From Ceratopteris richardii (Eukaryota > Streptophyta > Polypodiopsida > Polypodiales > Pteridaceae), in assembly GCA_020310875.1 (NCBI GenBank), contig CM035423.1, positions 131,216,138 through 131,280,137 on the forward strand: a stretch of DNA of 64,000 bases, written 5' to 3'. The notes below the pieces were generated by a model. The model was not told where the DNA came from, searched no databases, and saw only the letters and a program-made list of their open reading frames with translations. Below, one piece after another: positions 10,794-22,436 of this stretch. Position numbers and translations under genes: made by a program. The stretch's first letter is position 1, and the number at the start of each line of letters is the position of its first letter.

Positions 10794-12002
10794 AACACCT
10801 CCCCCACCCCCTCACTTCCACCATCCCCCATTCCCCCACCACCAACTTCACCTGTACCACCATGTTTTGAAGATGAAGATAAAAGAGGTTATGTATGCAA
10901 GCTAAGGAAGTCACTCTATGGTCTCAAGCAAGCTCCTAGAGCTTGGAGCCATATGTTTGTTACTTATTTGCACGACCAAGGCTTTGTGGCTAGCAAGGCA
11001 GATTCTTCTTTATTTGTTAAGAAGAAAAAATTAGAAGTTATCTACTTATGTGTCTATGTAGATGACATCATCATCATAGGGAATGATGCTAATGGCATCA
11101 AGATGGTTAAGGCTCAACTAATGGAAGAATTTAAAATCAGTGATCTTGGTTGATTAACCTACTTTCTTGGCTTAGAGCTTTTGTACACAAATTCTGGTAT
11201 ATTTATTACTCAAAAAAAGTATATACATGATATGTTGGTAAAGTTCAAGATGGAGAACACTAAAATTGCAGGTACTCCTATGGAACTCAATCATAAGCTA
11301 AGTTCTCATGAAGGAGAACTACTTGATGATGTTATAGGTTATCAACAACTTGTGGGAAGTCTCAATTATGCTACTCTAACAAGAGTAGAAATTGCCTATG
11401 GAGTAAGTACATTGAGTCTGTTTATGCATGCACCAAGGAAGCCTCATATGGAAGCTACAAAAAGGGTGCTTAAGTACCTAAAGGGTACAATGAATGAAGG
11501 GTTGTTCTATCCCTTCACTTCTCACATAGATATAAAGATGTATTTTGATGCAAATTGGGTTGGCTCCAAGGATGATACGAGGAGCACTTCAGGGTACCTA
11601 TCCTTTGTAGGTTCAAAGCTCATATCATGGTCATCTAAGAAGCAACCAATTGTGGCCTTATCTTCCATAGAAGTAGAATATAGAGGTTTGGAAAATGCAA
11701 CTCAAGAAGCTACGTGGTTTAACAAACTATATGCAGATTTGGAGATACACTCTTACACTTGAATAATGTTTGGAGACAACACTAGTTCACTTCATTTGGT
11801 TGCTAATCATGCACATCATGCAAGGACTAAGCACATTGAAGTGCACTATCATTATGTGAGGAAAAAATTGCTTAGTAAGGAGATTCAACTATCTTATGTA
11901 TCAAGTCATTTACAATGTGCAGATATACTCACAAATTCATTGGATGGAACAAAGATGAGCACATTCAAATTGATGATTGGTTTACATGAAATCAAGGAGT
12001 AA
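10794..12002 (+). pseudogene. Ty1/copia RT C-terminal part and RNase H
   Basis: After a proline/threonine-rich filler (10794-10856), the plus strand reads FEDEDKRGYVCKLRKSLYGL, then CVYVDDIIIIGND with the intact YVDD active site. Further along come KISDLG, a TGA in place of a Gly codon, and TYFLGLEL. RNase H follows from about 11300 to 12002 (STSGYLSFVGSKLISW, ARTKHIEVHYHYVRKKLL). A stop at 11761 splits the end. These are the residues missing after EEVY at 8397 on the minus strand. The proline-rich filler resembles the one at about 49930-49990. Confidence 0.9.
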
Positions 12003-12035
12003 TGAAGACCAAGCATGTTAGGCTTGAGGGGGAGA

Positions 12036-12522
12036 TGTTGGTGCAATTAAAACCAAGCCCACATACTTGGTTGATTATCTCATACTTGATTTATTGGCAT
12101 AACTTATGCAAGCTTCATATGATCAACCTCTTGTAAATAGTTCTTCATATTTACCTTTGTAAAAGTGGTACACATCCACGTGGAGTTAGGAAGCTCTAAA
12201 CTCATGACTCATTTGGTTGATGATTGAAGAGGAAATCTATCATATACTTTAGGAATCATTTTTAGGTAGATCTTTGAATTTGAATTCAAACTTTGGCTCC
12301 AAGTACAACTATAAGAAGAGGATAAAAAAGACCCGCATGGTATCTCCAGCCCATGAGATCATTTTGAGGGAGATTCATTGTGAAGTGAGAGTGTATCTCA
12401 TAGCTCATTCACCTCTCACACATTGAGCAATGTATTATTGCCAATGACATTGTATTTGTATATGAATCAATACATATATGATCATTACATTCTCATTTCA
12501 CTTCTCTGCTATAACTCCATCA
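12036..12522 (+). repeat. 3' LTR of the copia element, with polypurine tract
   Basis: The polypurine tract TTGAGGGGGAGA (12024-12035) is followed by TGTTGGTGCAATT, a normal LTR start. The end CA at 12522 is a guess from context because no second copy is in the window. The RNase H frame ends 34 bases upstream, as usual for copia. Confidence 0.72.
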
Positions 12523-13090
12523 GAAGAGTGATCTTTGAAGAGCTTTTTCTCTGTGCATGATTGATCATTTGTCATGATTTAAAGAATGGTAGATTCAGCA
12601 TACTATCTAGTACATGAATACAAAGTTTCATTAGCATTGTTTTTCTGGATCGCGAGATATTAACTCATCTTTACTCACTAGTCTATTGACTGTTGAACCC
12701 CCAGATTTTTAGGATGGTCTTATGATTTGCTAAACATGTTCCTCTGTGTGTAGTCCATCATTTTTTATGAGATCACTCATGATTGATAGCTTATAAAGCT
12801 AATTAGAGTTTTGCAAAAGGGATTAAGCCAATTTTTGTTGTGGTCAAAGAACTATTCAAAACATTGAACAAGTGTAGGAACAAAAATAGCAAGTTGTTTG
12901 TTCTTGGATCAACTCCTACCTATCTGTTTTGATCCATTGATTAGTGGATCATGTTCCAAGCAACATATATGATTATTTATGATCATTATCTAGACCACTA
13001 CACTCTCCAACAATCATTCCTAGCAGGTGTTAAGCACGAACAAGCAACACCACTTCATCTCTGAAGACTATCCACCATCTCCTCCAATAA
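12523..13090. other. Unassigned AT-rich sequence
   Basis: Between the copia LTR and the gypsy integrase fragment I see no coding motif, LTR end or repeat. Stops are dense in all frames. Confidence 0.4.
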
Positions 13091-13711
13091 TCCTTGCATA
13101 TTGGATATTGAGCTCTCTAACATGTATCCCATCTCTTCACATAGTTATGAGCATCCATGTGAGGTTTTGGCCACCAAAGACATGAGAACAAAATTTCTTT
13201 GATCACTAGATTAGGTCCTAAATGTCCTCCTACCACACCTCGATGTGCAATTTCTAAGATTTTTAGATATTCACTTTCATGGATACATAGTCTTAGGTAT
13301 CCTCAGGTCCATGCCTATATAGCTTATCTCCAATGAGCATATAATCTTGAGCCTCCTATTCTAGAATCCTTCTTTCTTTAGCCATTTCTTGAGGGAATGT
13401 TTTCTTCCTCAAAAAGTCTAGGGGACTGCTCCAATCTAGCTTTAAAGATACAATACAAAGTAGCATGCTCTAGAGGGGGCGCGTTAATACAATTTGGACA
13501 CTTCTTACACATCCTATAGACATCTGCTTCCATTGTAGGCCAATATACACCTAAACTTCTTAGATTCTATAGGGTTTTGTGTTTCAAATTTTATTGCTCT
13601 AATGCACCTACATGTGCTAGTTGCAACCATTTCTCATGCCCTTCTTCTTCCACACAACAAGCTAAAATTTCTTGATCAATGTGCTTGTATATACTTCTTG
13701 CCATTATATGA
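13091..13711 (-). pseudogene. Tat/Athila-like gypsy integrase zinc-finger fragment
   Basis: The minus strand carries ILEIAHRGVVGGHLG followed by WWPKPHMDAHNYVKR, the H2C2 region, preceded by the spacer LGVYWPTMEADVY and EWxQLAHVGAL-like sequence. The same order is seen at 38940-39690. It appears to be the downstream continuation of the gypsy at 24301-29540, split by a plus-strand copia whose 5' LTR starts at 13712. Stops are frequent. Sequence below 13090 is not recognisable. Confidence 0.75.
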
Positions 13712-14342
13712 CGTTAGATGTACTCAATACTCCACCCTAAAGTGAACACAAATGATCCATGGTGCTCTAAGTTGTAAGGCCCCCATTATGAGGAGAAGCC
13801 ATTGTGAGAGCCCGGACATTTGTGAAACCCTAACTTCTAAGTTAGATGAGGTCTATCTGTGACTGTTGCTGGTTATAGATGATCTTTTTGAGTCTAGAAA
13901 TTTATTTAGGTAGGGCATAAACTTCACAGCCATTGGGTTGCCATTCAAGGCAAAAATAAAGGCCTTGTGGTGTTGTGTGGTTTTCCCATATAAACTTTAT
14001 GGAGGCAGATATTGTCGGATTGTATATTTTGCTGACTACTGTGTACATCTCGACTACGCTCATCTATACTGACTCCCCTTGTAAAATGTATATAAGCATG
14101 GCCCAGGTTGAGCTTTACATAGCATTGCATACTAATAAGCCCTTCATCTAGAGTCTATCTAGATCGCAATCTAAGCTCCACATTGGGAGCACATGGGTGG
14201 ACATCACCATCTTTGTAACTGCATAATGCTAGGCAACCTGAGAATTTGAGTTCTCTATCTCTCAGTCTGCATCTATCTTTGTCTGTGTTTTTCTTGCAAC
14301 TTTGTCTACTTGTTTATTCAGTTGTGTTGTTATCGTCTTACA
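13712..14342 (+). repeat. 5' LTR of the middle-level copia
   Basis: It begins CGTTAGATGTACTC (TG changed to CG) and ends TCTTACA at 14342 just before the PBS, 631 bp. The 3' LTR at 24014 begins TGTTAGATATGCTC and shares CTAAGTTGTAAGGCCCCCAT and other stretches, with clear divergence, so the insertion is old. Confidence 0.88.
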
Positions 14343-14356
14343 TGGTATCAAAGTTC
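14343..14356 (+). other. Primer-binding site, tRNA-Met type
   Basis: TGGTATCAAAGTTC abuts the LTR end, matching initiator tRNA-Met complement TGGTATCAGAG with one change. Confidence 0.85.
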
Positions 14357-14416
14357 AGGAGGCTCTGAGTGGTGTAGAAGCAAAAATGCAGAGGTTTCAA
14401 TGACAAAAGAGAGAAG

Positions 14417-15420
14417 ATGTCAAGTGGTACATCATCATCGACAACTCGGAATCAAGGTGGTTCATCAACAAGAGTATGTGGAGCACAGAGAGGAGCAGTA
14501 ATGATGCCAATCATCCTAATGTTGCAGATACAACCACCAACCTTCATGAAAGGTGAACTCGATGGTACGAACTACATCCAATGGAAGTTTAAAATCACTT
14601 CTATCCTTGGTTCATATGAGATTCTTGAGACTATTCTTGGGATTGATCATGAGAACCAAGAAAACACCTGATCCAAATAATATTGGTTGAATGATTTCTC
14701 CTGACATTGATCTTTTATGTGCCTAGAAACATAGAAATGCAGATGCACTCTGTGCTCTAGTTACAAGATTGATAGTGTTATGACTCTCATTCAGCATACT
14801 ACCAATGTATGTGAAGCATGGAACATATTGAGAAATCAATATGAAACTCGTAATCAAATACGGATTCAGAACCTTGAGAATCAGCTAACAACAAAAAGAT
14901 TTGATGATGGGGAGACTACAAAGTGTTTATCACTCGCATAAAGAATCTACAAGATCAAATGGTGGGAGTAGGTGTACAAAAGTCAAGTGAGGAGCTAGCT
15001 TGGCATTGTGTTCGAATATGTCCACCTAAGTTTGATGGTTTGGTAACTGCTCTTAATACTCAAATCATACTTCAAATACTAACTTTTGAAGAATTCAGTT
15101 CCTTACTCATGGAGGAGGAGTTGCGGCTCAAGGCAAGGAGTGGTGGCAGCAAAGGAGATGCTACATTAACAAAAAATGCTAAAGCAGGCAAAGCAAAATC
15201 TTCAAAAGATGGAGACAAAAAGAAGAATGACAAAAAGAAGATCAAGGGAGAGTGTTTCCACTTCAAGAAGAAAAGACATAGAATCCAAGACTATCACATC
15301 AAGAACGTAGAAGAGAAGAGTGGCTCTTCAAAAGATGGCAAGGGCAAGGAATCTGCGAACACATCAGAAATAGAGTTATTTGTTACGATAGAGGAGATGT
15401 GTTGCTCAACTGAAGATTGA
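14417..15420 (+). pseudogene. Ty1/copia gag (UBN2 type) with degenerate zinc knuckle
   Basis: The N-terminal part (14417-14671) contains LDGTNYIQWKFKITSIL, typical of copia gag capsid domains. The middle (about 14680-14920) is frameshifted and has stops but retains ILRNQYETRNQ-like sequence. The C-terminal frame (14923-15420) runs through LTFEEFSSLLMEEE, a lysine-rich segment and CFHFKKKRHRIQDY. That last is a CCHC knuckle in which two cysteines are replaced by Phe and Tyr. Protease follows directly. Confidence 0.82.
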
Positions 15421-16590
15421 TGAACGGATGACCCGTGGGTGTTTGATAGTGGTGTCTCATCACATGACGAGCAAAAAAGACCTTTATAGTTCCTTATAGC
15501 CTCTAAAGGAACCCATCATAGTAAAGATAGGCAACAATGCAAGATGTCTTGTAGAGGGTGAAGGTACAATTTCTTTCATTAACTCTAATGGCGATGTCAA
15601 AAACCTATCAAATGTGTTGTATGTTACACAAATCAAATGAAAGCTACTTTTAGTAGCTTCTATAATTGTTCAAGCTCATCAAGTATCTTTCAGTTAGATA
15701 GGAGCTAAGATTATGGACATTAACAACAACATTGTTGGGATTGACATAAGGAGGAACAACTTGTATGAGTTGTGTGCTCTTAAAACCACTACAACTGTGG
15801 GCACAAGTAAGTTATGGCATGAGAGATTTGGCCACATCGAATACCTTGTATTGAAGGAGATGCATCGCAAGGGTATTGTTGCACACCTACCATTAATTGC
15901 AAAAATGATGGAACCATGTGAAGCTTGCATGATGGGCAAGCAATAGAGGAAGGCATTTCCACAAGAAAGCAAGAAGAGGGAAAGCTATCCTCTAGATTTG
16001 GTGCATGCTGATTTGTGTAGAAGAATGCCTACATAGACCTTGGGAGGATCTCTCTACTTCATGTTACTTGTCAAGGACTATAGCAGGAAGATGTGGGTGT
16101 ACTTCCTTTGCCATAAGGGTCAAGCTTTTGATAAGTTTAAAGAATGGCTTCATCTTGTCAAAATTGAAACAAGGAAGAAGATGAAGAAATTTAGGATAGA
16201 CGGTGGCAGTGAGTTCACATTAACAGAGTTTGAAGATTTCTACAAGAGTAAAGGAATCAAGCATCAACTCATGGTGTCACGTAGCCCTCAAGAGAACAGT
16301 GTTGTAGAACATCAAAATCAAACCATCATGGAGATGGCAAGGTGCATGGTGAAGAGAAAGTGTTTTCCTAATTTTGGCTAGAGTCTATCAACATTGCTAT
16401 CTACATCTTGAATCAAAGCTACACCAAGGCACTTGATGGAAAGACTCCACAAGAAGCCTACACTGGTAAAAAGCCTTCTATTTCCCATTTCAAAGTATTT
16501 GGAAGTGAATGTTATGCACATGTTCCAAATAGGGAGAGAAACAAGCTTGAATGAAAAAGCATCAAATGTATCTTCTTAGGGCACAATGAA
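15421..16590 (+). pseudogene. Ty1/copia protease and integrase
   Basis: Protease starts with WVFDSGVSSHMTS at about 15440 (DSG intact) and ends near YVTQIK at 15640. The integrase zinc finger is LWHERFGHIEYLVL ... CEACMMGKQ (15810-15945). The core has HADLCRRMPT, LLVKDYSRKMWVYF and RIDGGSEFT, with SPQENSVVEHQN as the glutamate region (16290-16320). Stops at 15945, 16036 and 16381 and a frame change to [14 protein letters not shown] show decay. Confidence 0.85.
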
Positions 16591-16974
16591 GATAACAAGC
16601 CTTATAAGCTTTATGACCCTGAGGCTAAGAAGATCATGGTGAGTTGTGATGTGGTGTTTAAGGAGGAGAAACCACATGCAGTGGAGGAGAAAAAGAGAGC
16701 TTCCACTTTATCATCAGGCATAGGGGCAATCCACTATGAACCTGGCCCAAGAGCTATCCCTTCTACACAAGAGAAGGAAGCATCATCTTTAGATGATGGG
16801 TTTGAAAGTCACCAACCTATCATCACCCAAGTGGAAAATCCATTGCCATGTTGGGTGAGGTAGCATTATGATTCTACAAACTGCATCCCACAGTCACTAG
16901 AACAGGTTGTAGATGGACTAAGGTAATCATAGAGAATAGAGGACCATAGACAGGCAAGTGCCCATATTGTAAAC
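16591..16974 (+). pseudogene. Ty1/copia integrase C-terminus and linker to RT
   Basis: The plus-strand frame continues from FLGHNEDNKPYKLYDPEAKK through VSCDVVFKEEKPH into a low-complexity linker ending at 16863. A little more linker is readable to about 16920. The RT should follow but the LTR of the inserted minus-strand copia begins at 16975. Its RT resumes at 23041 with the YVDD box, so about 150 codons have been lost. Confidence 0.75.
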
Positions 16975-18012
16975 TGTTAATGTATGAAACATCACAAGAA
17001 ATGAATTAATGTGACACTAGACAACCTCTATGGATGCCATTAACTCAATGCTTCTCCAAACTTTGAGAAATGATTGCCTAAATTGAGAACTTTACTTCTT
17101 TAGAAATTTTCAATCACTGAAATGACATTCCTTCAATCTTTTGCTTATTTCTCTTAACACAAACATTATTTGTTCCAAGATCTTTTAGTGTATAAAAGTA
17201 GAAGATAAGAGCTTCCTAGTAAGCTATGATTTGCTAAAAACTTTGCACTACACACCAAGTTATGACCTTCATAAGTTGACCCTGTATGAGCTACCAAAAT
17301 AGGAAACCTTGCCTGCTTTAGCAAAAAGTAAGTCCCTATACTGCAAATTCGATGCCTAGCATCGACTTGGTGCATAAAAGTCCAATTTTCAGTAGGAACT
17401 CAATGTCGGGCATTGACTTCCCACATAAAACCTCACTTTTTCAGGCATGAAATCATCAGGTGAATTATAGACATAGGAAATAAGGAGTTATCAATTACAA
17501 CTCGATGCCAAGCATCGTATTGGTCCAACAACCTCTTATTTTGAAAACCTTTACAATAGTAGTTGAAACAGATAGATAAAACAATGACTTATCATCTTAG
17601 TCTCGATGCCATGCATCGACTTGCTTGGGAAACTTGAACTTTTGAGATCATTACACAATAGGCAAAATATGAAGATGGAGGAGAGAGTCTCATACACAGA
17701 ACTTTAATTAGTTCTTCTCATAGCTATGAAAAACTGAGAAGTTTACAGGTGCTTTCTTACTTAGAGAAGCCCTAATATTTCTCAGTCATACAAAATCTCT
17801 CTTTCTCTCTCACTCTCGTCTCTCGCGTCTATTGACACAAACTAATATAGATTTTCTCAATCTCGTGACTTTTGAAAATTCTAGAACTAAAGTTAAGTCT
17901 AACTTTACAAATATTATATATGTGTGAAATTGTCCCTTCACATAGACATGTGCTTTTCTTCTTAGACTTTGACCTTCAAATTTATGTTCAATGTGTGATT
18001 GGTTCTCCAACA
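16975..18012 (-). repeat. 3' LTR of the innermost copia (full length, 1038 bp)
   Basis: In minus orientation it starts TGTTGGAGAACCAATC (from 18012) and ends CATACATTAACA at 16975. The matching LTR at 22437 ends CATTCATCAACA. The inner boundary touches the polypurine tract. It contains four copies of a 17-bp palindrome between 17349 and 17619. Confidence 0.92.
17349..17619. repeat. Four 17-bp palindromes TCGATGCNNNGCATCGA in a copia LTR
   Basis: Perfect or near-perfect inverted repeats occur at 17349-17365 (TCGATGCCTAGCATCGA), 17400-17416 (TCAATGTCGGGCATTGA), 17502-17518 (TCGATGCCAAGCATCGT) and 17603-17619 (TCGATGCCATGCATCGA). Several are followed by ACTTGGTGCATAAAA-like sequence. The other LTR carries three decayed versions near 22809, 22858 and 22961. 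They could be protein-binding sites or RNA hairpins. Confidence 0.85.
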
Positions 18013-18028
18013 GCTCCCCCTCAATCAC
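18013..18028 (-). other. Polypurine tract of the innermost copia
   Basis: The minus strand reads GATTGAGGGGGAGC directly before the TGTTGG LTR start, the primer for plus-strand DNA synthesis. Confidence 0.85.
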
Positions 18029-18069
18029 TAATTGACATTCTCTATTTCTTCATATCTTCTTCTTTTCTT

Positions 18070-19233
18070 TTACTCCTGCCATACTTTTGAATCTGCTGAT
18101 CTCACATCATCCAAGCTAGTTGTCATTATGTCTGCTATTTGATCTTTTATAGAAATGTACTCCACTTCAATTTCTTTCTCCATTACCTTTTCTGTTAGGA
18201 AATGATATTGTATCTTTGTATGTTTTGTTCTTGCATGAAGTACTAGATTTGTTGTAAGATAAAGTGAACTCATATTATCTCCTTGTATTGTAGGTATACC
18301 TTGATTAATGCCCAAGCTTTTGAATAATGTCTGCATCCATATGACCTCCTTAGCTACCTCTACAAGTCCTTTGTACTTAGCTTTAGTTGATGATAATGCT
18401 ATTGTATGTTGTTTCTTTGAACACCAACTTACAACCTTATCACCAATGTATATCCTGTATCCATGTGTTGATCTTTTTTCATCTTGATTACCTCCCAATC
18501 TGAGTCACTATATGCTCTCAACTTCAAATCTAAAGTAAAAGGATAATAGAATCCTTCCTTTATGGTTCCATTGATATATCTAAGAACTCTTTGACTTGCA
18601 ATCCAATGTGGATCCTTTGGACAACGCATGAATTGTGACAAGACTACCACTGCATAACTAAGATTAGGTCTTGTTAGTGTAGCATAAATCAAACTACCCA
18701 CTGGATATTGTTACTTCCTCATATCTTTGTATTCAACACCATCATATTTACTGAGCTTGTGATTGACTTCAAGTGGAGTTGAAGCTTGTCTGCAATTTTT
18801 GATACCAAACTTCTTCAACAGGTTTAGAAGATAACCTTCTTGTGATATATATGCCATGATCTCTATAAGTGACATCCATACCAAGAAAGTATGATAACTT
18901 TCCTAGATCATTGATCTTGAATTCTTTCTCAAGTAATCTCTTTACCTCCTTAATTCCTTCATCTGAAGTACCTATGATTGTAATATCATCTACATAAATA
19001 CAAATATAGATTGTACCTTCCTCAGTTCTTTTGATGAGTAGACTTGGATCTGCTTTTGAACTTTGATATCCAAGATCATTGAGGTACTTCACCAGTCTAT
19101 TGTTCCCTGCTCTTGGAGATTGCTTCAATCCATAGAGGGCTCTTCTCAATCTGCAAAAAAAAATTAAATACCTAGAATCTATAAACCCTTGAGGTTGTTC
19201 CATGTATACTTCATCTAATATGTATCCATTCAA
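18070..19233 (-). pseudogene. Ty1/copia RT C-terminal half and RNase H
   Basis: Minus-strand frames: 19233-18769 has NGYILDEVYMEQPQGF, ALYGLKQSPRAGN and IYVDDITIIGTSD (YVDD intact). Frame 18701-18429 has IYATLTRPNLSYAVVVLSQF. Frame 18498-18070 has STHGYRIYIGDKVVSWCSKK and HARTKHTKIQYHFLTEKVME, the copia RNase H. Breaks near 18430-18500 and 18705-18770 split it. It follows the RT start at 19211-20278 and precedes the polypurine tract. Confidence 0.92.
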
Positions 19234-20278
19234 TAATGCATTCCTTATATCCAGTTGACTTAGAATCCATCCTTTTGAAGCTGCAATAGCAATGACTTAT
19301 AGTTGACATCTTAGCTACAGGACTGAATGTCTCATCATAATCTATGCCATAAGTTTGGGCATAGCCTTTCCCCACCAGTCTAGATTTGTATCTCATTATA
19401 CTTCCATCTGCAAGCTTCTTCACTTTATAAACCCATTTATTTACAATTACCTTCTTACCATTTGGTTTAGAAACAAGTTCTCTAGTCTTGTTCTCCTCTA
19501 GTGCATTGAATTCTTCCTTCATTGCTTCTTTCCATTGCTTCTTACCTTTTGCTTCATCATAGGTCTGAGGTTCTTCATCATCTTTAACCATATATGCATA
19601 GTTCTTCTGAGTTATGTAAGAAGTATCATAAGAATACCTTTCTGGTTGCCTTCTTGTCCTACTTGAACTCCTTGGTTCACATTCTTCATGTGTGTCTGGA
19701 TACACCTCTTCATCAAATATAGGATCTTCTTCATTTCTTCTTGCTAATCCACTTCTGGATGTACTTGCTTGCATATAATCTTCATCTTCATTCACATGCG
19801 CACTTGATTTTCCTCTCTCACATCTTCTTACCTCTTCTTCAAATTCTTCAACTGTATAAGTTTGATCTGCATACCAACTTTTCTGTTCATCAAATGTAAC
19901 ATCTCTAGAAACAAGAAATTGTTTGGTCAAAGGATTCCACAACTTGTAACCCATCTGCTTTTCATTATAACCAATGAATACATATTTTTCTGCCTTTGGT
20001 TCAAGTCTATGTCTAAGTTGTGATGGCACATAAGCATATGCAATTGATCCAAACACTTTACAATGATCTAGTGTTGGTTTCTTACCCCACCAAGCTTCAT
20101 ATGGAGGCATTCCATTTAGACTTGTACGTGGTAATCTATTCACAAGATATGTAGCTATATTTACAGCCTCAGCCCAAAGATAATTTGGACAATTCTTCTC
20201 CTTCAGCATAGCTCTAACAAACTCAACCAAAGTCCTGTTTCTTCTTTCTGCTACACCATTTTTTTGTGGTGTATACAT
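19211..20278 (-). pseudogene. Ty1/copia integrase C-terminal part fused to RT N-terminal part (355 codons)
   Basis: The longest mostly intact copia frame here. It begins in integrase with YTPQKNGVAERRNRTLVEF, where the glutamate of the DDE triad lies in VAERRN. It continues through YLWAEAVNIATYLVNRLP and FIGYNEKQMGYKLW, an acidic linker, then the RT start NKWVYKVKKLADGSI and YKSRLVGKGYAQTYGIDYDE. The last residues (after STISHCYC) are out of frame. The true RT continuation overlaps at 19233. Upstream integrase is separated by a frameshift at 20278-20330. Confidence 0.93.
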
Positions 20279-20283
20279 GCAGG

Positions 20284-20937
20284 TTATTTCTCTCTTAATG
20301 CCTGCATTCCAGAATAACCATTGAACTCTTGGGAGAAGTATTCTTCCCCTCCATCAGACCTTAGTCTCTTAAGTTTTTGACCTGTTATTCTATCTACATA
20401 TGCAGGAAAATGCTTGAAAGCTCCAAACACTTCTGATCTTTCTTTCAAAACATACAGATTTATCCACCTTATAGCATCATCAATGAAAAGAACATAATAC
20501 CTTGAGACACTCATAGATCCTTCTTTTGTTGGTCCCCAAACATCCATATGAATGAGCTCTAGTACTCCATCATGTTTGAATCCTTTTTTCTGAAATGGTA
20601 ACCTATGTGCTTTTCCCATTTGACATGCTTCACATTTATAAATCATATGTTGACTCTGCACATTTGGTAATCCTAGTACAGAATGATTTGCAACCATAGC
20701 TTTAATTCCTCTTTCATTTACGTGACCTAATCCCTTATGCCAGAGATCAAGTTCTGTAATCACTCCTTCACCATGTGTAAGAAAAGCTTGACCAATGTTC
20801 CCTTGCACTCTTAAAGTAAAGATTCTTCCTTCTTTCTTACTACAGACAATTAGATTATATCCATTCTCTGGATCTTCAACAAATACTCCTTCATTTGTAC
20901 ACCTAACTTGAAAACCTTTTTCAACTATTTGTCCCAC
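20284..20937 (-). pseudogene. Ty1/copia GAG-pre-integrase and integrase core
   Basis: The minus-strand frame holds the zinc finger LDLWHKGLGHVN ... CEACQMGKAHRLPF, then IHMDVWGPTKEG and FIDDAIRWINLYV, and KRLRSDGGEEYFSQEF, giving both catalytic aspartates. The frame then shifts (YSGMQALREK) and the glutamate region continues at 20278. Upstream it joins the protease by one frame change. Confidence 0.92.
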
Positions 20938-22247
20938 ACGTTTTTAGGTATTGTGGGAAGATACAAAACATTGGTTAGCAAATATGCTCCACTCTTGCAT
21001 TTCACTTTTCCAATTGAATGTACACTATGTTTTGTATTATCACATGTTTGAATTGTATGACTAGAAATAACGTTTTTCAATTCTGACATCAATTCTATGT
21101 TTCCTGACAAATGATTAGAACATCTGGAGTCAATGTAAAATACCTTTAGATCTTCTTTATATAATGTGCTGATTGAATTCATCATCAATGATGTATGACT
21201 TTCATTTTGTGTGTCATTTGCATAATTGTAGTAGGTGGTGTTGTAGGATTGATTCTGTCCCCAACTTCTTCCTCCACCTCTACCATAGTCTCCTCTTTGG
21301 TTTTATCTACCTCTCTGAGAATAACTTTGATATCTTCCACCTCTGCCTCTGCTATTGTTATTCTGATTTTAATTTGATCCTTGTTGATTATGCCAGTAGT
21401 CATGAGCCAAATGATTACTCAATCCACAGATCCAACATGCCTTCTTATTGTTATTCTGATTACCTCTTCCTCTTCCAAAACCTCTTGCTCTTCCTTTCCC
21501 AATGCTTCTACCTCTTGCATAATAAACTTGAGAACTCGATTCCTCTTCATCCTTTGCTTTATCTTTATCTCCTTTCTTCTAGTTCTTCATGTACATTGCA
21601 GTACTTTGTCCTTTATCTCCATCTCCCTTCAAGTCTTGCTCAAATGTGAGCATCAAACCAAGTGATTGATTCAAATCTGGAACATAATGATTCAACGACA
21701 GTTATGTTGACAAGAAAAAAGGTTTCCACCTTTCATCTCCTCTCAGACTTGCAAGCAATTGAGCAATCTATTTGTGATCTTCAACATCTTCATCTATGGA
21801 TCCAAGACTATCTGCTAGATCCTTCATCTTAGTGACATAATCACTAATACTTTGGCTTGTCTTCTTCTTCAATGTAGTAAAATCTTACCATAGACTTGCT
21901 TTCCTTCTTTTGGTAGTACTTTGGAAATGATATTCCAATGCATTCCATATATCTTCAATTGATTCCAATCCTCTAATGTGTGGTAGCAAATGATCTAAAA
22001 TTGTATTATAGATGTAGGACTTTGCACTTTCATCCTTCTTCTACCAATGCTTTAAAGCATCCAGTTCCTCTTTCTTTGGTCGACTTTCATCTTCAAATAC
22101 TAGCTTCTCTTCTTGACCTATTATGTACACCATGAGATCCTTACTCATAAGTAAGGTTTCCATTCTCATTACCCATGCAAGATAATTATCTTTGTCCAGT
22201 TTGTCAATGGAGATATGATCTACCATAATTCTTTGCTTCTGCTTCAA
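20925..22247 (-). pseudogene. Ty1/copia gag and protease of the innermost element
   Basis: Gag starts at 22247 with HISIDKLDKDNYLAWVMRME, a UBN2-type capsid. Several decayed segments follow (ESIEDIWNALEYHFQ near 21940, MKDLADSLGSIDED near 21810). Then come an RG-rich region and the knuckle CWICGLSNHLAHDYW near 21430, whose last Cys is Tyr. The protease (21188-20925) reads FYIDSRCSNHLSGNIELMS, so the catalytic DSG is DSR, probably inactive. At least four stops or shifts interrupt the frame. Confidence 0.85.
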
Positions 22248-22417
22248 CCTGTGAGTTTAAAGGATAAAGAATAATACCTTTAGGAGTTCTTTGTGTATAA
22301 ATATACTTTTGAAGTAATCTTCTGATGCCTTGTCTCTTTGAATGCTTTAGCTTTCAAACTTTAATGAAAACTTTCCAAAACTTCTCGTACCTTTGATGTC
22401 TTATGCTCTATAGAACC

Positions 22418-22434
22418 TTTCTACTCTGATACCA
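22418..22434 (-). other. Primer-binding site, tRNA-Met type
   Basis: The minus strand reads AGTGGTATCAGAGTAGA next to the LTR end at 22437. TGGTATCAGAG is a full match to the plant initiator tRNA-Met complement. Confidence 0.9.
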
Positions 22435-22436
22435 CT

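Noticed and set aside
10391..10831. Second minus-strand frame overlapping the copia gag
   Set aside because: It is a shadow of the RG-rich gag frame with biased composition; the zinc knuckle and stop pattern support the other frame.
17349..17619. CRISPR-like repeat array
   Set aside because: Only four diverged palindromes within a plant LTR; no constant repeat-spacer pattern and no cas genes.
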